Shown here: positions 6,428-9,131 of the stretch, piece by piece
Numbering within the stretch: position 1 is the stretch's first letter
Layout of the letters: every line of letters begins with the position of its first letter
Assembly: GCA_018609945.1 (NCBI GenBank)
Contig: JAHENO010000212.1
Span: 1-9,131 of the forward strand
DNA length: 9,131 nt
Direction: 5' to 3'
Source: Haloarculaceae archaeon
GTDB lineage: Archaea > Halobacteriota > Halobacteria > Halobacteriales > Haloarculaceae
The notes under the pieces: generated by a model
The model's database searches: none
The model's input: the letters and a program-made list of their open reading frames with translations, nothing else
What the model was told of the DNA's origin: nothing
Position numbers and translations under genes: made by a program

Positions 6428-7024
6428 CTACACCGGATACTCGGCGTCGGCGTCGACGACACGGTCGGGCTCCGGCGGGGCTTCCCAGTCGGTCGCCAGT
6501 TCCAGAAACTGCACGAGGATGCGCGCGGTCGCCCCCCAGACGGTGTAGCCGCCGACACGGAAGTAGTGCAGGCGGATCTCGCCGTAGTAGGGGTGGTCGC
6601 GCCGTTCGCTGTCGTAGTTGTCCAGGTCGGTCAGCCCCGAGACCGGGAGGGGCGCGATCTCTGCCACCTCCTCGTCGCAGGGCTCGTAGCCCCTGTCGGG
6701 CACCCTGGCGACGAACGGCCGAACCGAGTATCGGGTCACGGTACGGATGTCGTCCAGCCGGCCGACACAGTCTACTTCCTCGGGACGGAGTCCGACCTCC
6801 TCCCTGGCCTCCCGGAGGGCGGTCTCGCGCAGGTCGGTGTCGTCGGGTTCGCGGCCGCCGCCGGGAAAACTCATCTGCCCGGGGTGGTCGGCGAGGTGGT
6901 CGGCCCGCTTCGTGAACAGGAGGCGCGGATCCGGGCCGTCCAGAACCGGGACGACCACGGCCGCCTCCCGGTCCTGGTCGGAGACTGTCTCCGCTCCGTG
7001 GCCCTCGATGCCCGACAGGTCCAT
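6428..7024 (-). CDS. NUDIX hydrolase of the CoA diphosphatase (NudL/NUDT7) type
   Basis: The 198-residue enzyme should hydrolyse a nucleoside diphosphate linked to another group. The sequence LLFTKRADHLADHPGQMSF (35-53) followed by PGG (54-56) is the signature that marks the CoA pyrophosphatase subgroup (UPF0035/COG0494), which splits coenzyme A or acyl-CoA to phosphopantetheine and 3',5'-ADP. The Nudix box follows at the same spacing as in NUDT7, ending TALREAREEVGL (68-79) with the metal-binding Glu72, Glu75 and Glu76. The C-terminal half (YEPCDEEVAEIAPLPV, IRLHYFRVGGYTVWGATARIL) is also typical of NudL proteins, including the W-G-x-T-A-x-I/M segment. The gene starts 31 bp after the preceding same-strand gene. 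A weak TATA-like GCTAAGAG lies about 27 bases before its ATG, so an operon or a separate transcript are both possible. Substrate is inferred from the family. Confidence 0.9.
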   Translation of the reverse strand: MDLSGIEGHGAETVSDQDREAAVVVPVLDGPDPRLLFTKRADHLADHPGQMSFPGGGREPDDTDLRETALREAREEVGLRPEEVDCVGRLDDIRTVTRYSVRPFVARVPDRGYEPCDEEVAEIAPLPVSGLTDLDNYDSERRDHPYYGEIRLHYFRVGGYTVWGATARILVQFLELATDWEAPPEPDRVVDADAEYPV

Positions 7025-7055
7025 AGCTGTTCGGTCGGGTCCGCAGACTCTTAGC

Positions 7056-7553
7056 TTATCGGTCTCGTGCGAGTTCGTCGTCCATCCGCTCGCGGGTCGC
7101 GGACAGGTCGAGACCGCCCCACGCCTCCAGTTCGTAGCTGGCGTCGAGCAGCGCGCGGACGCGCTCGCGGTCCCCTTCGTCGATGGCCGTCACCGCGTCC
7201 CTCCGGAAGCGCTCGGCGGCCGCGACTGCAGCCCCTTCGAGGTCGGGGGTCCGTTCGGGAACGTCGAGGATGTGTGGCAGATCGGTGGCGCCCTCCGGGA
7301 GTTCCGGGAACGCGACCGGTCCCGCGACGAGCACCTCGTCGGCACCCGACGCCGCGACCCCCGCCTCGGCCGGATCGACGGCCACCAGGTGGTACGACCG
7401 GACGGCCTCCTCGACTGTGTCCGTGAAGCGGTCGGGGTCGTACTCCTCGCCGCGTTTGAACGCGAGTTCGGCAAGTCCGCGTCGTAACTCCGTCCGCGCG
7501 AGTGCCCCGAAGAGATCCACCACGCCCGCGAGTTCGTCCGGCGTCGGCTCCAT
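7056..7553 (-). CDS. Conserved-looking acidic 165-residue protein, function unknown
   Basis: I do not recognise a family with certainty. The reading frame is open further upstream to an ATG at 7697, but that 48-residue extension is Arg/Pro-rich and lies over the 3' end of the glycosyltransferase gene, so the ATG at 7553 (MEPTPDELAGVVDLFGAL) is chosen. The product is acidic and mostly helical: an N-terminal helix pair (residues 5-32), a central segment with VAVDPAEAGVAASGADEVLVAGPVAF-like alternating strands (about 60-90), and two long C-terminal helices (about 112-160). There are no cysteines, no membrane segment and no signal peptide. It sits 25 bp after the GpgS-like glycosyltransferase and 31 bp before the NUDIX gene on the same strand, so it is probably co-transcribed with both. 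Its position suggests a link to one of those enzymes, but nothing in the sequence shows what. Confidence 0.72.
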   Translation of the reverse strand: MEPTPDELAGVVDLFGALARTELRRGLAELAFKRGEEYDPDRFTDTVEEAVRSYHLVAVDPAEAGVAASGADEVLVAGPVAFPELPEGATDLPHILDVPERTPDLEGAAVAAAERFRRDAVTAIDEGDRERVRALLDASYELEAWGGLDLSATRERMDDELARDR

Positions 7554-7578
7554 GTGCCAAGGCAGTGGCCCGCACCCT

Positions 7579-8676
7579 TCAGCGTTCGGTCGCCGCCACA
7601 ATCGCTTCCCTGGACAGCTTCCGTATCTCTCCCGGATCGATCGGGGCGTCACGCCAGGCTGGCAGCCGGCCGTCCTCGCCCGGCGGTGCGATCGCACCCG
7701 CGTAGGTCTCGACCTGTTCGCGTTCCCCGATGGCGTCGTACTCTAGCCCGTTGAAGGCCGCGTCCGCTGCGTACTGCTCGACCATCTCCAGCGCGCGCCC
7801 GCGGTACCGCTCGGGCAGCGTCCCGAAGTCGGGTTCGATCCCGGCGTCGGCCAGCGCGTGGAAGAGAGCGTCACCGACACCCCGGGACATATCCCCCAGC
7901 CCGTCCGGACCGCTCACCGACCGGTGGTCGTGTTCGTGGACGCCCAGGTCCACCTGGGCGCTTCGCTCGAAGCCGGCTGCGGCGTACGCTTCGCCCAGCG
8001 TTCCGATCTCGAGTCCCCAGCCACGCTGGACCCGCAGGCGCCGGACGAGATCGCCCGTGGCCGCGAACTCGCCGGCGAGCGGATACCGGAACGCACCGAG
8101 ATACTCCAGGAGCGGGTCGTCGTGGCTGTCGGCGAGCACGTCGATCAGCGGAGCGAGGAACAGCCTGACGAGACGGCCATACAGCCGGCCGTCCTCCACG
8201 CGTGCGTAGTAGCCCTTCGAGAAGTCGTAGCCAGCAGCGAGTGGAAAGAGGAGTCGGTGGACGAGCGAGTCGTCGTAGCTCGTCGCGTCGACGTCGTGGA
8301 CCACGACGAACTCCGAGTCCCCGGCGAGACCGAGTGCCAGCCAGACGTCCCGTCCCTTGCCGACGGTTCCGTCCAGCCCCGTCTCGTCGAGTCGTGCCTC
8401 GACGCGCGGGGCTGTACACCACAACACCTCGGTGTCCAAGTCGAATCCAGCGATCCAGTCGACGATATCGGTGATGTTCGGCCTGTCGGCCCTGAGCGCG
8501 ATCACCACGCTGTCGGGGTCGACGTCTTCGAGCGTCGCGAGCACCCGCTCGGCAGCCAGACTCGCGTAATCGCAATCGGTCATCGGGACGACAACGGTCG
8601 CACGGTCCGTCGGCGCCTCCGGCGCGGCGTCGCCGAAGTCGTGTAGCGTTGCGACACGCTCCTGAACGTATTCCAT
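7579..8676 (-). CDS. Glucosyl-3-phosphoglycerate synthase-like glycosyltransferase (GT81-like)
   Basis: The 365-residue protein resembles GpgS/MpgS enzymes, which transfer a sugar from a nucleotide to 3-phosphoglycerate on the way to glucosyl- or mannosylglycerate, compatible solutes or polymer primers. Shared features in order are GKG (106-108), the metal-binding HDVDA with Asp128 and Asp130, FSKGYYARVEDGRL (152-165), PLAGEFAAT (199-207), WGLEIG (220-225) and QVDLGVHEHDHR (241-252, with His249 and His251). The usual N-terminal PALNEE and DDGSTD motifs of the family are replaced by VPMTDCDYASL and ALRADRPNITD, so the donor site has diverged. No glucosyl-3-phosphoglycerate phosphatase lies in the window. 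The start at 8676 (MEYVQERVATLHDF) is preferred over an in-frame ATG 20 codons upstream because a TATA-like element sits 27 bases before it. First gene of a four-gene minus-strand run. Product identity is inferred from motifs. Confidence 0.78.
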   Translation of the reverse strand: MEYVQERVATLHDFGDAAPEAPTDRATVVVPMTDCDYASLAAERVLATLEDVDPDSVVIALRADRPNITDIVDWIAGFDLDTEVLWCTAPRVEARLDETGLDGTVGKGRDVWLALGLAGDSEFVVVHDVDATSYDDSLVHRLLFPLAAGYDFSKGYYARVEDGRLYGRLVRLFLAPLIDVLADSHDDPLLEYLGAFRYPLAGEFAATGDLVRRLRVQRGWGLEIGTLGEAYAAAGFERSAQVDLGVHEHDHRSVSGPDGLGDMSRGVGDALFHALADAGIEPDFGTLPERYRGRALEMVEQYAADAAFNGLEYDAIGEREQVETYAGAIAPPGEDGRLPAWRDAPIDPGEIRKLSREAIVAATER

Positions 8677-8698
8677 CGGTAGACCGTTGGCTTCCAGG

Positions 8699-8708
8699 CG
8701 AAAAAGGG
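8699..8708 (-). promoter_or_regulatory. Predicted leaderless TATA element for the GpgS-like gene
   Basis: The minus strand reads CCCTTTTTCG, centred about 27 bases before the ATG at 8676. It is likely the main promoter for the four-gene run down to 5582. It shares an 80-bp divergent region with the promoter of the zinc-finger gene. Confidence 0.4.
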
Positions 8709-8723
8709 GCGCGATTCCCCCGG

Positions 8724-8734
8724 AGGTTTTTGTC
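8724..8734 (+). promoter_or_regulatory. Predicted leaderless TATA element for the HVO_0758-type gene
   Basis: GAGGTTTTTGTC is centred about 28 bases before the ATG at 8757, suiting a leaderless transcript. The two T-runs of the divergent region are only about 25 bp apart, each facing its own gene. Confidence 0.4.
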
Positions 8735-8756
8735 ACTCGATGGCATACGGTCGGGT

Positions 8757-8927
8757 ATGCAATCCGTCAGAAAGGGGCTCCGTGCGGGTGACCTCGAGAA
8801 AGATACGTACGAACGCCTGACGTGTTCGGCGTGTGACGAGGAACTCGAGACGCGAAACGACCCCGACGAGGTCGGCAAACTCCGGGCCTGTCCGGAGTGC
8901 GGGCGCGAGTGGAAGGAAGTCGGGTGA
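8757..8927 (+). CDS. HVO_0758-type zinc-finger micro-protein
   Basis: The 56-residue protein has one zinc-binding unit made of two knuckles, CSAC (Cys23, Cys26) and CPECG (Cys45, Cys48). It begins with a basic segment VRKGLRAGDLEKDTYERL and has NDPDEVGK between the knuckles and REWKEV at the end. This pattern, especially the RKGLR..G.LEKDTY opening, the NDPDEV linker and the WKE ending, is what I recall for the Haloferax volcanii HVO_0758 zinc-finger micro-protein family. The in-frame ATG at 8649 would add 36 residues unlike the family and reach over the divergent glycosyltransferase gene, so ATG 8757 is chosen; a TATA-like run precedes it at -28. It is monocistronic and converges on the aldo/keto reductase gene 36 bp away. 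A regulatory or protein-binding role is plausible but not shown by the sequence. Confidence 0.85.
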   Translation: MQSVRKGLRAGDLEKDTYERLTCSACDEELETRNDPDEVGKLRACPECGREWKEVG

Positions 8928-8963
8928 TCGCTGGCCGGCGGCACCAATAGAGCAGGGCGCGGC

Positions 8964-9131
8964 CTACTCGAAGACGGCGTCGAAGGCCGTCGCGCCCATC
9001 GGTTCGTACGTCCCTGCTTCGACGTTCTCCTCGACGTGGTCGCGGGAACTCGCCCCGACCAGCGAACAGGTCACGCCGGGGCCGCTCCGGGCGAAGTTGA
9101 TCGCACGCTGGGCGCGCGTCTCGCCGTCGAG
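8964..9131 (-). CDS. Aldo/keto reductase, C-terminal fragment (rest beyond window)
   Basis: Only the last 55 residues and the TAG stop (8964-8966) are inside the window. The fragment contains AQRAINFARSGPGVTCSLVG (7-26) followed by ASSRDHVEENVEAG (27-40), the conserved end of the aldo/keto reductase barrel, where the V-G-A/S-S/R-x-x-x-x-V-x-E-N segment helps bind the phosphate of NADP(H). These enzymes reduce aldehydes or ketones with NAD(P)H; the substrate cannot be judged from this piece. The gene is convergent with the zinc-finger gene, and the 36 bp between their stops holds no obvious T-rich terminator. Confidence 0.82.
   Translation of the reverse strand, partial: LDGETRAQRAINFARSGPGVTCSLVGASSRDHVEENVEAGTYEPMGATAFDAVFE

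Noticed and set aside
7554..7697. N-terminal extension of the 165-residue unknown protein to an upstream ATG
   Set aside because: The extension overlaps the glycosyltransferase coding end and is Arg/Pro-rich, unlike the acidic body that begins at 7553.
8677..8736. Twenty-residue N-terminal extension of the GpgS-like protein
   Set aside because: It would cover the TATA-like element at -27 of the internal ATG and adds a segment with no match to the family.
1..9131. CRISPR arrays, insertion sequences, toxin-antitoxin or defence genes, tRNA or rRNA genes
   Set aside because: I looked on both strands and found no regularly spaced repeats, transposase motifs, defence domains or RNA-gene signatures.

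Overview
The window reads as chromosomal DNA from a halophilic archaeon (class Halobacteria). The supporting signs are very high GC content with strong G/C preference at third codon positions, acidic Asp/Glu-rich proteins, an archaeal transcription factor B, an AglD-type glycosyltransferase, CPxCG zinc-finger micro-proteins, and AT-rich TATA-like elements about 26-29 bases before start codons, as expected for leaderless transcripts. I cannot fix the genus from sequence alone. I see no mobile element, integrase, CRISPR array, rRNA or tRNA. It looks like an ordinary core-genome segment, packed with genes of which several are poorly characterised.

Layout. (1) 1-946, minus: transcription initiation factor IIB, cut off at its C-terminus by the window edge, with a 213-bp AT-rich upstream region (947-1159) holding a convincing TATA box. 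(2) 1160-2974, minus: AglD-like membrane protein (GT2 glycosyltransferase plus flippase-like membrane domain). (3) 3039-4754, minus: radical SAM enzyme with a C-terminal helix-hairpin-helix, 64 bp upstream of aglD. (4) 4920-5578, plus: a two-gene unit, a 52-residue zinc-finger micro-protein whose stop codon overlaps the start of an Hsp20-family small heat-shock protein. (5) 5582-8676, minus: four genes in a row. In transcription order they are a glucosyl-3-phosphoglycerate synthase-like glycosyltransferase, an unrecognised 165-residue protein, a CoA-diphosphatase-type NUDIX hydrolase, and a small luciferase-like protein of unknown function. (6) 8757-8927, plus: a second zinc-finger micro-protein (HVO_0758 type), divergent from the glycosyltransferase. 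(7) 8964-9131, minus: the C-terminal end of an aldo/keto reductase.

How the parts relate. The themes are basal transcription (TFB), protein glycosylation (AglD, a dolichol-phosphate sugar transferase), proteostasis (Hsp20 with its coupled zinc-finger partner) and small-molecule metabolism (GpgS-like enzyme, NUDIX hydrolase). I find no single multi-gene defence or biosynthetic system. The most worthwhile leads are the zinc-finger/Hsp20 coupling, the radical SAM-HhH enzyme of unknown substrate, and the GpgS-like enzyme, which keeps the family's acceptor/metal motifs but has lost the usual N-terminal nucleotide-sugar signature.
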